DNA of 9,390 nucleotides from Acidobacteriota bacterium (GTDB lineage Bacteria > Acidobacteriota > UBA6911 > RPQK01 > JADFOI01): contig JAPYTY010000008.1 in NCBI GenBank assembly GCA_029942065.1, forward strand, positions 1 to 9,390, read 5' to 3'. Of this stretch, positions 1 to 5,802 are shown in pieces. A model generated the notes under the pieces. The model saw only the letters and a program-made list of their open reading frames with translations. It had not been told where the DNA came from and did no database searches. The position numbers and the translations under genes are program-made. The number at the start of each line of letters is the position of its first letter. Position 1 is the stretch's first letter.

Positions 1-351
1 CTCTTTACCGGTCTCGGGCTCCAACCCCACCAGACGATCGGAAGCCACCGCGTACAACACACCGTCCACCATAATCGGTGTGGACTCCGAACCGCCGGTC
101 AGGTCGCCGGTGGTTACATTTCTGCCAAGGGGGTAGGACCAGGTCTGCTCCAGCCCGGCCACGTTCGAGGCGTTGATCTGCTCCAAAGGCGAGTAGCGGG
201 TCCCTGCCAGGTCCCGGTTGTACATGGGCCAATCCCCGGCCCGGGTCTGAGCCTGGTCCTGCCCGTAGTTGAGAGTCATCAACAGACTTACGGTAGTGAC
301 CAGAGTAGCGACAGTGCGAAGGAAGCCTTTCCCCTTGGGTTGATGGTTCAT
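1..351 (-). CDS. PQQ-dependent dehydrogenase (quinoprotein), N-terminal part, cut by the window edge
   Basis: The first 117 residues of an exported quinoprotein dehydrogenase are present and the rest lies left of base 1. The ATG at 351 is preceded by a GAGGA ribosome-binding site (359-363) with an 8-base spacer. Residues about 9-36 form a basic-hydrophobic signal peptide or anchor ending near 'AQT'. The mature start then shows the family's opening blade: 'DWPMYNRDLAGTRYSPL' (residues 40-56), 'INASNVAGLEQTW' (59-71) and 'STPIMVDGVLYAV' (90-102). These are hallmarks of PQQ-dependent alcohol/glucose-type eight-bladed propeller enzymes, which oxidise alcohols or sugars in the periplasm. The substrate cannot be judged because the Ca-, PQQ- and haem-binding regions are outside the window. 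The gene is divergent from apbE, with 219 bases between the chosen start codons. I am sure of the family and unsure of the substrate. Confidence 0.85.
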   Translation of the reverse strand, partial: MNHQPKGKGFLRTVATLVTTVSLLMTLNYGQDQAQTRAGDWPMYNRDLAGTRYSPLEQINASNVAGLEQTWSYPLGRNVTTGDLTGGSESTPIMVDGVLYAVASDRLVGLEPETGKE

Positions 352-570
352 TGTCTGAGTCCTCAAAAATAAGATCCTGCGATCGAAGGATTCTTCAGGC
401 TGTTCAAATTTGTTTCAATGATACGGCCCGAGAGAGCTGAAGGCAATGAGAAGCCGGACGGGTCAGCCTTCACCTCGTTCCAATGAAAACGGCCTCCCCC
501 CAAGCAGAACCACCGCAAACCAGAAATGATTTGGGCTACACTACAACCGACTCAAAACAGGCGAAAATCT
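352..570. other. Divergent intergenic region between PQQ dehydrogenase and apbE
   Basis: This 219-base stretch must hold the start signals of both divergent genes. It contains the ribosome-binding site of the dehydrogenase (359-363) and an imperfect inverted repeat at 371-395. I could not pick out a convincing -35/-10 pair. An ATG at 483 opens a 118-codon frame, but that frame runs inside apbE out of register and shows no family signature. Confidence 0.5.
371..395. repeat. Imperfect inverted repeat with CGATCG core upstream of the PQQ dehydrogenase
   Basis: The two arms AAGATCCT and AGGATTCTT pair with one extra base around a palindromic CGATCG centre. The element sits 20-44 bases upstream of the dehydrogenase start codon. 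It could be an operator or a 5' leader hairpin. No regulator gene is visible in the window to link it to. Confidence 0.35.
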
Positions 571-1815
571 ATGAATCAGACTGGTCGATCCAAGGTCGAG
601 GAAGCGAACCTCCAACCGCAACACCCCTTACCCGGTGCCAATCCGTGGTACCGCAGGGCCTGGCCGCTGGTCCTTGTGCTGGTGCTGGCCGGGGCCTGGA
701 CGGCGGAAGCCCTGCTATCGACGGACTCCCCGCAGGAACTGCTGCCGAATCAACGAAGCTGGACCGTGATGGGCACCCTGCTCGAAGCCACGGTCTATCG
801 GCCTGCGACGGCCGCCAGGCTGGCCCAGGCCGACCTTGAGGCGGTCCACCTGGCGGTCCTCGAGATTGACCAGCTCATGAGCCTGTACCGTCCCGACAGC
901 GAGCTGGCGGCACTCAACAGCCGGGCCGGGATGGGCCCGATCGAGGTCAGTCGACCGACCTTCCAGGTTCTGGAGGCCTCCCAGCACTACACGCGACTGT
1001 CCGGAGGTGCCCTGGATGTGACCGTCCAGCCACTGGTCGAACTGTGGGGATTTTATCGGGTGGAGCGCACCTCGATTCCCCCGCCTCTGGAAATTCAGGC
1101 AGTGCTGCCCCGGGTTGGAATTGACCGCATGGATCTGGTTGGGACGGAGCAGACAGCGGCCCTGGCTGAAGGGAGCCGGTTGGATCTGGGCGGAATCGCC
1201 AAGGGTTACGCCATTGACCGTGCGGTAGCGGCCCTGCGGGCCCGGGGCGTCCCGGCTGCACTCGTCGACCTGGGCGGAAATATCGGCGTCCTCGGTCAAC
1301 CTCCCGGGGAAAGACCCTGGGCGGTGGGGATCCAGCATCCCCGAGGGAATGAGCTTATCGGGCTCCTTCAATTTCGAGGCGGAGCCATCGCCACCTCGGG
1401 AGACTATGACCGCTACTTCGAGGTTCAAGGGAAACGGTTCAGCCATCTTGTGGACCCCCGAACCGGTTGGCCGGCAGAAGATCTCTACTCGGTGACGGTG
1501 GTCGCACCCAATGCCACGGCTGCCGATGCCCTCTCGACGGCAGCTTTCGTGCTGGGACCGGAGCACGGAATGGCACTGCTTGCTGCCTGCGAAGGCGTCC
1601 AGGGTGTGCTGATCCAGCCGTCCGGAGAGGAAGGGAACCAAGAGGGGAAGGAAGCCCGACTGATGGTGAGCACCACCACCGGGTCGCTCCGGGACCCAGC
1701 GGTTTCATTTGCCCTGGAGCCCGGGACGACCACGACCGTCGAGACCGTGGAAGAGCGACCGGAGGGTTCCGCTCTGGCTGACTGTGTTTGGCCTATTGCT
1801 CAGGAAGCGGAATGA
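571..1815 (+). CDS. apbE: FAD:protein FMN transferase (ApbE family), membrane-anchored
   Basis: ApbE enzymes take FMN from FAD and attach it through a phosphoester to Ser/Thr of extracytoplasmic FMN-binding domains, using Mg. Reading from ATG 571 (414 aa), residues 30-49 form one hydrophobic anchor after 'NPWYRR'. There is no lipobox Cys, so a signal anchor is likely rather than a lipoprotein. Family motifs follow: 'MSLYRPDSELAALN' (103-116), 'DLGGIAKGYAIDRA' (205-218), 'LVDLGGNIG' (231-239), 'TSGDYDRYF' (275-283), 'SHLVDPRTGWP' (291-301) and the metal-binding 'ADALST' (318-323; D319, T323). The tail after about 350 is Glu/Thr-rich and longer than usual. An in-frame ATG at 526 would add 15 residues without clear function. 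I prefer 571, which has AGGCG upstream. The gene converges on the FMN-binding/polyferredoxin operon, whose flavoprotein is its likely substrate. Its last 23 bases overlap the tail of the unknown exported gene. Confidence 0.93.
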   Translation: MNQTGRSKVEEANLQPQHPLPGANPWYRRAWPLVLVLVLAGAWTAEALLSTDSPQELLPNQRSWTVMGTLLEATVYRPATAARLAQADLEAVHLAVLEIDQLMSLYRPDSELAALNSRAGMGPIEVSRPTFQVLEASQHYTRLSGGALDVTVQPLVELWGFYRVERTSIPPPLEIQAVLPRVGIDRMDLVGTEQTAALAEGSRLDLGGIAKGYAIDRAVAALRARGVPAALVDLGGNIGVLGQPPGERPWAVGIQHPRGNELIGLLQFRGGAIATSGDYDRYFEVQGKRFSHLVDPRTGWPAEDLYSVTVVAPNATAADALSTAAFVLGPEHGMALLAACEGVQGVLIQPSGEEGNQEGKEARLMVSTTTGSLRDPAVSFALEPGTTTTVETVEERPEGSALADCVWPIAQEAE

Positions 1816-2344
1816 TAAAGTCTTCGTCTGAATCGGGAATATATTTTTCCGGCAGCCAGTATTCGTTGGAATAGGTGCCTCTGAATCCTTGGAAGAATAT
1901 CGTCACGGCTTCCGACATATCCAGATCTCCCTCGAAGCTGATCAGAAATTCGGTGTGAATCAGCGGAAAGGATCTGGGTCCGGTGATTTTTCCGGCAACG
2001 TCTATACGAAATTCCTGGTCTTCCTGAAGCAGGTATATTCGCAGAGCGGAATCGACCATGTCCAGAGAATGATCACCGCCAATCCAGAAGAAGTGTCGAT
2101 TGGTTCGCGTTTCGATCATGTTCTCACGAACGTCTTTGTAGAAGGCCTCGTCCATGAAGCAGACGCCGAGCTGCGGTGGATTGACATAGGCGACAAACAG
2201 GGAATCCCTCCTGCCGATACTCACCTCGATGATGCTCTCCTCCTCGACAAGCTCCTCCCAGCTGGGGCACTCCGCGTAGGCAAGGCTCAGGGCACTGCCA
2301 AGGGTCAGGGCCAGGCATTGAAGGAAAGAAGCTGTTTTGCTCAT
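1793..2344 (-). CDS. Exported protein of unknown function, third gene of the flavin/ferredoxin operon
   Basis: I do not recognise a family. The 183-residue product has a clear signal peptide (1-24, cleaved after 'LAYA'), so the mature protein starts 'ECPSWEELVEEES'. Two cysteines remain after cleavage (C26, C62) and could form a disulfide; neither is in a haem- or Fe-S-binding motif. The rest is acidic with alternating hydrophobic stretches ('SLFVAYV' 48-54, 'EFLISFEG' 132-139, 'AVTIFFQGF' 146-154), which looks like a beta-rich soluble domain. The ATG at 2344 overlaps the stop of the polyferredoxin gene by four bases (ATGA). It has a strong GGAGG site (2352-2356) with a 7-base spacer, so translation is probably coupled. 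Coupling and export suggest a periplasmic partner of the flavinylated protein or membrane ferredoxin. That role is inferred from position only. Confidence 0.85.
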   Translation of the reverse strand: MSKTASFLQCLALTLGSALSLAYAECPSWEELVEEESIIEVSIGRRDSLFVAYVNPPQLGVCFMDEAFYKDVRENMIETRTNRHFFWIGGDHSLDMVDSALRIYLLQEDQEFRIDVAGKITGPRSFPLIHTEFLISFEGDLDMSEAVTIFFQGFRGTYSNEYWLPEKYIPDSDEDFIIPLPEQ

Positions 2345-3357
2345 CGTGACACCTCCATGGACTCAATCTGAGTCAGACTGGGATCCTCACGCGGAGCGGC
2401 TGCCTTTTTTATCAGAAGCCAATGGGGACATTTTTTCTCATCCCTGTAGAGCTTCTCGCAGTCGTCACATCGAACACATTCGGTCACCAGTATCCTGGGT
2501 CCTTGAATCGCTCCCCACTCACAGGCCTTCTCGCAGATCTTGCAGGAGTCGCACTCACCCCATCTTTTGATTCGTAAAACCGTGAGGTTGGAAATCAGTC
2601 CAAGTGCCGCTCCCAGAGGACAAAGATAGCGGCAGTAGAAATTCCTGATAAAAACCGTGGTGAGAAGAAGGATTCCCAGCAGGACCCACATCAGGGTGGT
2701 TCCGCTCAGGGTGAACATCCAGAAGGGTTCGATATATCGATAAATACGATTGTCGTGGGTGACCAGAAAATACAGGACCGCTGCTCCCAGCAGGGCATAC
2801 TTGAGGTAAATGGCCCGACTATCAACCCACGTAGGAAGTTCGAATCTGAAACTGGAAGGGAGAATCCGGTCAAGAAGTTGAGTCAGAGCGCCAAATGAGC
2901 AAATCCGTCCACAATAGAGCCTTCCCCACAGCACCGTGGTAACCACGGTAAAGACGATCAGGAGATACCAGGAAAGATTGTATTTGAAGAGCGGGAAGTT
3001 CCACTCCAGCAGGCCGAAAATATTGACCACGGAGACCAGGTTGCTCCTCAAAAAACCCAGGTACAGGATCGAAACAATCATGGTCACGTATTTGAGGGCA
3101 GTACCTTTGTGAAAGAAGCTGACCAGGGCCAGGCAGAGGAAAGCGGACAGCGCCAGCAAGTCAACCACCTGTTCCCCGATCACAGCAGCGATCTCGTCGT
3201 CCTCACTCTCCTCGTCCATCAGGGCATCCAGCTCGGCTAAGGAAAGGGGAGGGGCCTCCGACCGCTGCTCATCTTCGGTCGCCGGTGCGTCTGCCTGCGG
3301 GTAGGCCGCAGGCATCGTCAGAAGGCAAAAAAGAAGGGTCGCCACCTTATGGTTCAC
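2341..3357 (-). CDS. Membrane polyferredoxin, NosR/PceC C-terminal-like 4Fe-4S protein
   Basis: This 338-residue protein resembles the C-terminal half of NosR-type regulators/electron-transfer proteins. Residues 1-24 look like a signal peptide, followed by an acidic segment (25-58) and about five membrane segments (roughly 65-82, 88-106, 128-146, 186-200, 222-238). Two membrane-edge cysteine pairs are seen: 'YCGRICSFGAL' (C149, C153) and 'YCRYLCPLGAAL' (C242, C246). Two cytoplasmic 4Fe-4S sites follow: C269-x2-C272-x2-C275-x3-C279, and C294-x2-C297-x2-C300-x9-C310-P. The second has the long last spacing typical of NosR. The start is GTG at 3357, overlapping the upstream stop by four bases (GTGA), with GAGGG at 3367-3371. 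In this family such proteins move electrons between cytoplasm and an outside flavin domain. Here that domain is the separate upstream gene. The donor and final acceptor are unknown. Confidence 0.9.
   Translation of the reverse strand: MNHKVATLLFCLLTMPAAYPQADAPATEDEQRSEAPPLSLAELDALMDEESEDDEIAAVIGEQVVDLLALSAFLCLALVSFFHKGTALKYVTMIVSILYLGFLRSNLVSVVNIFGLLEWNFPLFKYNLSWYLLIVFTVVTTVLWGRLYCGRICSFGALTQLLDRILPSSFRFELPTWVDSRAIYLKYALLGAAVLYFLVTHDNRIYRYIEPFWMFTLSGTTLMWVLLGILLLTTVFIRNFYCRYLCPLGAALGLISNLTVLRIKRWGECDSCKICEKACEWGAIQGPRILVTECVRCDDCEKLYRDEKKCPHWLLIKKAAAPREDPSLTQIESMEVSR
2352..2356 (-). promoter_or_regulatory. Ribosome-binding site inside the polyferredoxin gene for the unknown exported gene
   Basis: The minus strand reads GGAGG, then seven bases, then the ATG at 2344. 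It lies in the last codons of the upstream gene (Met-Glu-Val-Ser-Arg). This fixes the start of the downstream gene and supports translational coupling through the ATGA overlap. Confidence 0.75.
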
Positions 3358-3920
3358 CGGTCGCCACCCTCTTCGGCCAGGTACTGTTTAACGATCCTGC
3401 GGGCACCCTTTCTGATCGACCGGGAGGCCGTGCCAATCGATATGGTGGCCCGGGAAACGGCATCGATGTCTCGTCCCACTCTGAAGCGATCGCGAATGCT
3501 TTTGCCCTCGAACTGTTCGGCAAACCTGGCTCGATCGATTGAAAAATAACCGTAAGGCTCCCTGTGCGCGACCACCTTGATCCGGGTGATCTCACCCTGC
3601 AGGTCCAGCCCAACAGCAATATTGATGGGGCCGTCGTATCCCCGCTCTCGCGGTTCCGCATCGATGGTGAAAAAAACAAAGCCCAGCAGCGTTCTGCGGT
3701 CGGTTTGGGAGTCCACCTGGTAGGCCTTGTAGTAGGCAGGGTTGCCCTGCTTGGTTGAGAAGGCATCCGCCCCGGGGAAAACCTCCTGGACATGACCTTG
3801 CTCCGCCTCTTCGGATAAGGGGATGAACTGGGTAAGGATCGAAGGCTGAAGCTCGGCCTGAAAACCGAGCAGAAGAAGCACAGGAAACGTCAGCACCCTG
3901 TTCCCAATTTTCAACCTCAT
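3354..3920 (-). CDS. Exported FMN-binding domain protein (probable ApbE substrate)
   Basis: First gene of the three-gene operon, 188 residues. A short basic start and hydrophobic stretch (10-21) act as signal peptide or anchor. The FMN-binding domain occupies about 60-180: 'GYDGPINIAVGLD' (94-106), 'GEITRIKVVAHREP' (109-122) and the flavinylation-type motif 'DAVSRATIS' (153-161). There T159 corresponds to the Thr that carries covalent FMN in NosR, RnfG and NqrC. The classic Gly of SGAT is Arg (SRAT), a variant I associate with NosR-like proteins. The start ATG at 3920 has AGGGA at 3928-3932 with a 7-base spacer. Its stop overlaps the GTG start of the polyferredoxin. Together the two genes look like NosR split in two, with this half outside the cytoplasm. 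No Cys or haem motif is present. Flavinylation itself is inferred. Confidence 0.9.
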   Translation of the reverse strand: MRLKIGNRVLTFPVLLLLGFQAELQPSILTQFIPLSEEAEQGHVQEVFPGADAFSTKQGNPAYYKAYQVDSQTDRRTLLGFVFFTIDAEPRERGYDGPINIAVGLDLQGEITRIKVVAHREPYGYFSIDRARFAEQFEGKSIRDRFRVGRDIDAVSRATISIGTASRSIRKGARRIVKQYLAEEGGDR

Positions 3921-4089
3921 GACTTATTCCCTGCGAGTTCGCGCCTGAATATCTTGAAGCCTTTCGCTGTCTAGTTAGCCAAAGCATACGCCAGCCGGCC
4001 CCCGGCCTCAAGGCTAAACCTTGCCAACACCGGAGGCCCCAGTTAAAGTCAGGATGGATGTTTTCATCGCCTGGTGAGGAGAAACCTTA
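3921..4089. other. Divergent intergenic region between FMN-binding operon and FAD flavoprotein
   Basis: This 169-base gap carries the starts of two divergent units. A possible nested RNA structure is at 4004-4038. No clear sigma-70 boxes were identified. An ATG at 4054 in frame with the flavoprotein meets a stop after seven codons, so it is not the start. Confidence 0.45.
4076..4081 (+). promoter_or_regulatory. Ribosome-binding site setting the GTG start of the FAD flavoprotein
   Basis: GAGGAG lies eight bases upstream of GTG 4090. The only nearby upstream in-frame ATG (4054) is cut off by a stop, so this site decides the non-ATG start. Confidence 0.7.
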
Positions 4090-5505
4090 GTGTCCAGCCA
4101 CGAAAATCCCGACGTTCTTCCACCGGATGGAATTGCCTTCGGCGTCTCCGTTGCAGTGGTAGTAGTGGGCGCAGGAGCCTGCGGCCTGATCGCAGCCCTG
4201 GCTGCCCAGGAGGCGGGCGCCCAGGTGCTGGTTCTCGAGAGAGATTCGGTGCCCTTTGGCAGCACCGGACTCTCCTCGGGAATGATTCCTGCTGCCGGCA
4301 CCCAAGCCCAGTACCGAAAAGGAATCCAGGACTCACCGGAGCTTCTGATCAGCGACATCATGAAAAAGAGCCGGGGCACGGCACGGGCCGACCTTGTGGA
4401 GGCCATCGCCCGAGCCTCGGGTCCGACGGTGGATTGGCTTTCCGAGGAGCATGGCGTGCCGCTGGAACTGGTGGAGGGCTTTCTCTATCCGGGGACCTCC
4501 CGAATACGAATGCATGCTCCCCCTGAGGTGAGCGGTGCCGCCCTCATGAAAAATCTGCAAAAGGCGGTGGAAAAATGCGGCATCGAGATCCTCACCGATG
4601 CCCACGTCCCGACGCTGTTTGCCACGCCGGAGGGAAGCATCGCGGGGGTGAGGGTCAGGCGACCTGACGGATCGGAGGAGACCATCGGTACGGAGGCCTT
4701 GATCCTGGCCTGCAACGGCTTTGGAGGCAACCCCGAGATGGCTCGCCGCTTCATTCCGGAGATGAAGGAAGCGCTTTACTTCGGGCATCCGGGCAACCAG
4801 GGGGAGGCGCTAATCTGGGGAGAGGCGCTGGGTGCGGCCACCCAGCATCTGGGTTCCTATCAGGGACACGGCTCGGTTGCCCACCCTCATTCGATACTGA
4901 TTACCTGGGCCATCATGATGGAAGGAGGCATCCAGGTAAACGCCCTCGGCGAACGCTTTTCCAACGAACATGGGGGCTATTCCGAGCAAGCCTTTCTGGT
5001 TCTCAGGCAGCCAGACGGTATGGCCTGGAACATTTACGATGCCGGGCTTCATGAACTGGGACTCGGGTTCGAGGACTACCGACAGGCCGAGGCCTCGGGA
5101 GCCCTCGTACGGAACGAGACGGCGGCCGGGCTGGCGGAAGCACTGGGCCTGCCCCCTGGCCTGGAGAGAACGATGAATGAAACCCGGGAACTGGCCCGGA
5201 AGGACGGAGTGTGTCCCTTCGGAAGGAGCTTCAAGAACCAGAGGCCACTGGAGCCTCCCTACTATGGAGTCAAGGTCACTGGAGCCCTGTTCCACACCCA
5301 GGGGGGCCTGATGACCGACGTCCAGGGCAGGGTGCTCTTCCCGAATGGAAGCCCCTTTCCCAACCTGCTGGCCGGAGGCGGAGCCGCCTGTGGCATCTCC
5401 GGTCCGGAAAGCTGGGGCTATCTTTCCGGCAACGGCTTGCTGACGGCCTCCACACTGGGCAGGTTGTCCGGTCTGACGGCAGCCCGAATCGTTACCGGGG
5501 GGTGA
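4090..5505 (+). CDS. FAD-dependent oxidoreductase, fumarate reductase / ketosteroid dehydrogenase superfamily (FAD_binding_2)
   Basis: A 471-residue flavoprotein starting at GTG 4090. The FAD-binding Rossmann fold is near the N-terminus: 'VVVGAGACGLIAALAAQEAG' (24-43), with E50 for the ribose and 'GSTGLSSG' (57-64). The substrate/cap region spans about 70-400 with 'EGGIQVNALGERFSNE' (278-293). The C-terminal FAD region has 'TQGGLMTD' (403-410), 'LLAGGGAACG' (426-435) and 'GNGLLTASTLGRLSG' (447-461). These fit fumarate/urocanate reductase, tricarballylate dehydrogenase and 3-ketosteroid dehydrogenase relatives, which add or remove hydrogen across a C-C bond. I cannot tell which. There is no Tat or Sec signal and no haem domain, so the enzyme is probably cytoplasmic with non-covalent FAD. 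It is divergent from the flavin/ferredoxin operon, so a shared role is possible but unproven. Confidence 0.88.
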   Translation: MSSHENPDVLPPDGIAFGVSVAVVVVGAGACGLIAALAAQEAGAQVLVLERDSVPFGSTGLSSGMIPAAGTQAQYRKGIQDSPELLISDIMKKSRGTARADLVEAIARASGPTVDWLSEEHGVPLELVEGFLYPGTSRIRMHAPPEVSGAALMKNLQKAVEKCGIEILTDAHVPTLFATPEGSIAGVRVRRPDGSEETIGTEALILACNGFGGNPEMARRFIPEMKEALYFGHPGNQGEALIWGEALGAATQHLGSYQGHGSVAHPHSILITWAIMMEGGIQVNALGERFSNEHGGYSEQAFLVLRQPDGMAWNIYDAGLHELGLGFEDYRQAEASGALVRNETAAGLAEALGLPPGLERTMNETRELARKDGVCPFGRSFKNQRPLEPPYYGVKVTGALFHTQGGLMTDVQGRVLFPNGSPFPNLLAGGGAACGISGPESWGYLSGNGLLTASTLGRLSGLTAARIVTGG

Positions 5506-5510
5506 GGGGA

Positions 5511-5531
5511 GCGCTGGTCGAAGACCAGCGC
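5511..5531. terminator. Perfect 9-bp stem-loop just after the flavoprotein stop
   Basis: GCGCTGGTC (5511-5519) pairs exactly with GACCAGCGC (5523-5531) around a 3-base loop, five bases after the stop codon of the flavoprotein. It could end transcription from either side. There is no T-run on the plus side, so it is not a classic intrinsic terminator; transcript end protection or Rho-assisted stopping are alternatives. Confidence 0.5.
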
Positions 5532-5535
5532 GTTC

Positions 5536-5563
5536 CACGTTTCACGTTTCACGTTTCACGTTC
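5536..5563. repeat. Four tandem copies of the 7-base unit CACGTTT
   Basis: Three exact copies of CACGTTT (5536-5556) and a fourth with the last base changed (5557-5563) directly follow the stem-loop. A seven-base period would change copy number by strand slippage. No coding role is apparent. Confidence 0.85.
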
Positions 5564-5595
5564 CAATTTGGCACGATCTTGGAGCCTGTTGCTGT

Positions 5596-5615
5596 GGGCG
5601 CACGGCCGTGCGCCC
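5596..5615. repeat. 20-base perfect palindrome
   Basis: GGGCGCACGGCCGTGCGCCC is its own reverse complement, with no loop. It can extrude as a cruciform or fold in RNA, or bind a dimeric protein. It lies in a convergent gap, so operator function is less likely than a REP-like or terminator role. Confidence 0.7.
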
Positions 5616-5740
5616 TTACTAGTGACCGCCTGATCCAGCAAAATTTCCGGAGTGTGGGAGGGCTCTCTTAATTGTATTGGCTAAGATTGGAAGGATTAGA
5701 CAAGAAAAGCATTTTCTTCGCTTCGCTCAGATAAAGGCGG

Positions 5741-5798
5741 CTTCTCTGTGCCTTTGTGTCTTTGTGGTGAAACTCTCTTCTCCGTGCCTTGGTGGTTA
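5741..5798. repeat. Degenerate dispersed repeat, two related units ('HKGTEK' type)
   Basis: The units CTTCTCTGTGCCTTTGTG... (5741-5770) and CTTCTCCGTGCCTTGGTGG... (5777-5798) share their first 15 bases except one. On the minus strand they read CACCACAAAG...GGCACAGAG and CACCAAGGCACGGAG. They translate to 'NHQGTEK' and 'RHKGTEK'. I recall similar intergenic sequences scattered in many environmental genomes, often mis-annotated as short proteins. It stops five bases before the stop of the MFS gene. Confidence 0.6.
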
Positions 5799-5802
5799 AG
5801 GG

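Larger units (their letters stand above)
5506..5802. other. Repeat-rich convergent intergenic region
   Basis: This 297-base gap between two converging genes has no credible coding frame. It holds a 9-bp stem-loop, four 7-base tandem repeats, a 20-base palindrome and a degenerate dispersed repeat, each listed separately. The stretch 5616-5740 between palindrome and dispersed repeat shows nothing I recognise. Confidence 0.7.

Noticed and set aside
715..1641. 308-codon minus-strand frame antisense to apbE
   Set aside because: It lies wholly inside apbE, whose plus-strand product has all family motifs. The antisense translation is Pro/Arg/Gly-rich with no recognisable domain.
1889..2371. 160-codon plus-strand frame over the unknown exported gene
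   Set aside because: The minus-strand frame has a signal peptide, a strong ribosome-binding site and an ATGA overlap; the plus frame has none of these.
2341..3920. Genuine nosR of a denitrification cluster
   Set aside because: The two domains are on separate genes, the second gene is only NosR-like, and no nosZ, nosD, nosF or nosY is in the window.
3921..4089. FMN (RFN) riboswitch controlling the flavin genes
   Set aside because: The conserved core elements of that riboswitch are not visible in either orientation.
4810..5538. 242-codon minus-strand frame antisense to the FAD flavoprotein
   Set aside because: It is a shadow of a strongly supported gene in GC-rich DNA, with no domain signature.
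5536..5563. CRISPR array
   Set aside because: The units are seven bases with no spacers and no cas genes nearby.
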